Shown here: in pieces, positions 14,583 through 15,407 of the stretch
How positions within the stretch are numbered: the stretch's first letter is position 1
Layout of the letters: the number at the start of each line of letters is the position of its first letter
Assembly (NCBI GenBank): GCA_018396935.1
Contig: JAGTRA010000015.1
Coordinates: 1 to 15,407 of the forward strand
Length of the DNA stretch: 15,407 nt
Direction of reading: 5' to 3'
From: Candidatus Bathyarchaeota archaeon
GTDB taxonomy: Archaea; Thermoproteota; Bathyarchaeia; Bathyarchaeales; Bathycorpusculaceae
The notes under the pieces: generated by a model
Told to the model about the DNA's origin: nothing
What the model saw: only the letters and a program-made list of their open reading frames with translations
Databases searched by the model: none
Made by a program: the position numbers and the translations under genes

Positions 14583-15407
14583 ATGACTAGGGAGAGAGTT
14601 CTAGTCGTAGGGTTGGGTGAAGTCGGCCGTCCCCTTTATGAGTTGCTAAGAGAAAGTGGAAAGTTTGATGTTTACGGTTATGACTTAGATGAGAATAAGA
14701 TGCGTGAGATTGAGCAGCCAGCAAATTTCCCTGAGAAATTTGATGTGATGCATATTTGCTACCCTTGTGTTGATCAAGAACAATTCGTAAATGTAACCAT
14801 TGATTACATGAACAAGTTTAAACCGAAACTTACAATAATTAATAGCACTGTTGCACCTGGCACAACGCAGAAGATCTATGAAAAAACCGGGTTTTTAGTT
14901 GTGCATTCTCCAATACGTGGAATGCATAAAAGTTTGGAGACAATGAAACGAGATATAATGTTTTGGAGCAAATATGTAGGCGGAGTTAAACCAGAGGCAA
15001 CAGAGCTCGCGAAAAAACACTTCGAAAAGCTCGGCTTAAAAGTTAAGATTTTAAAAAGCCCTCTGGAAACGGAGCTTGCAAAACTTTTCGAAACAATTTA
15101 TAGAGCTTGGATGATTGCATGTTTCCAAGAGATGCACCGCATAACAAGACACTTCGGTGCAGACTTCAATGAAGTCGTAGATATGATTGAGGATATACAC
15201 CGAGTACACTTCAACAAGCCTCTTCATTATCCAGGAGTAATTGGCGGACACTGCCTCATCCCAAATACAGAGTTACTCTTAAAAGTGTATGATTCAGAGT
15301 TTTTGCGGCTAATTTTGAAGTCGAATGAAAAGAGGAAGAAGGAAATAGAGGATGAAAACATAAGAAACGAGGTTGAAAAGATAAAGAAACGCGTGGAGAC
15401 TTTGGAA
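14583..15407 (+). CDS. UDP-glucose/GDP-mannose dehydrogenase-like protein, 3' end outside window
   Basis: 275 codons are visible with no stop. The NAD-binding Rossmann motif is GLGEVG at 10-15. INSTVAPGTT at 86-95 matches the STVPPGTT motif of sugar-nucleotide 6-dehydrogenases, the helix with the conserved lysine is ETELAKLFETIYRAWMIA (K167), and GGHCLIPNTELL at 221-232 carries the catalytic-type cysteine C224. These enzymes oxidise UDP-glucose or GDP-mannose to the uronic acid. Several positions diverge: the conserved Asn after K167 is Thr171, and the usual Pro-Lys-Asp after the cysteine is Ile-Pro-Asn. The frame then enters a charged, coiled-coil-like stretch at about 247-275 rather than the normal UDP-binding domain, so the activity may differ. 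ATG 14583 follows GGGATGA by seven bases. Its place after the ligase and DUF354 genes suggests a common glycan pathway. Confidence 0.75.
   Translation, partial: MTRERVLVVGLGEVGRPLYELLRESGKFDVYGYDLDENKMREIEQPANFPEKFDVMHICYPCVDQEQFVNVTIDYMNKFKPKLTIINSTVAPGTTQKIYEKTGFLVVHSPIRGMHKSLETMKRDIMFWSKYVGGVKPEATELAKKHFEKLGLKVKILKSPLETELAKLFETIYRAWMIACFQEMHRITRHFGADFNEVVDMIEDIHRVHFNKPLHYPGVIGGHCLIPNTELLLKVYDSEFLRLILKSNEKRKKEIEDENIRNEVEKIKKRVETLE

Noticed and set aside
1..15407. CRISPR array, transposase, phage integrase or tRNA-associated attachment site.
   Set aside because: No regularly spaced direct repeats, no transposase or integrase motifs, and no partial copy of the tRNA-Val 3' end were seen.

Overview
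The window is archaeal chromosome, most likely from a TACK-group lineage such as Bathyarchaeia. The evidence is an eL15, eL13, exosome-type RNA-binding protein, Rpp30, Pop5 gene string, a geranylgeranyl reductase and a Dph6. A C/D-box guide sRNA, GGTGA-type ribosome binding sites, TATA/BRE promoters and frequent TTG starts also point there. eL13 argues against most Euryarchaeota. No rRNA, CRISPR array or clear insertion sequence is visible.

Left region (1-4760) is accessory-looking. It holds the 5' part of an unrecognised minus-strand gene, about 450 bases with no convincing gene, and a plus-strand gene for an unrecognised protein with a C-terminal CCHH zinc finger. A tightly coupled minus-strand pair converges on that gene: a long coiled-coil protein followed by an MCM/MoxR-like AAA+ ATPase with an N-terminal winged helix. 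These three genes are the best candidate here for an undescribed system.

Middle region (4849-9428) carries a site-2 protease (M50) and, convergent to it, a small zinc-ribbon protein. An Lrp/AsnC regulator follows, convergent with an HxlR-like regulator. That regulator is divergent from a geranylgeranyl reductase, and the shared promoter contains a clear inverted repeat. The reductase is followed closely by the diphthamide synthase dph6.

Core operon (9444-11973) runs eL15, eL13, exosome-type RNA-binding protein, Rpp30, Pop5, with gaps of 0-3 bases or overlaps between genes. Directly downstream on the same strand is a C/D-box sRNA with two 12-nt guides and a closing stem. These genes serve ribosome assembly, tRNA 5' maturation and rRNA modification. 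A minus-strand tRNA-Val(UAC) with encoded CCA follows.

Right region (12319-15407) looks like a glycan or cell-surface cassette. It contains an ATP-grasp ligase, translationally coupled to a DUF354 GT-B-like protein, then a divergent UDP-sugar-dehydrogenase-like gene that runs off the window.
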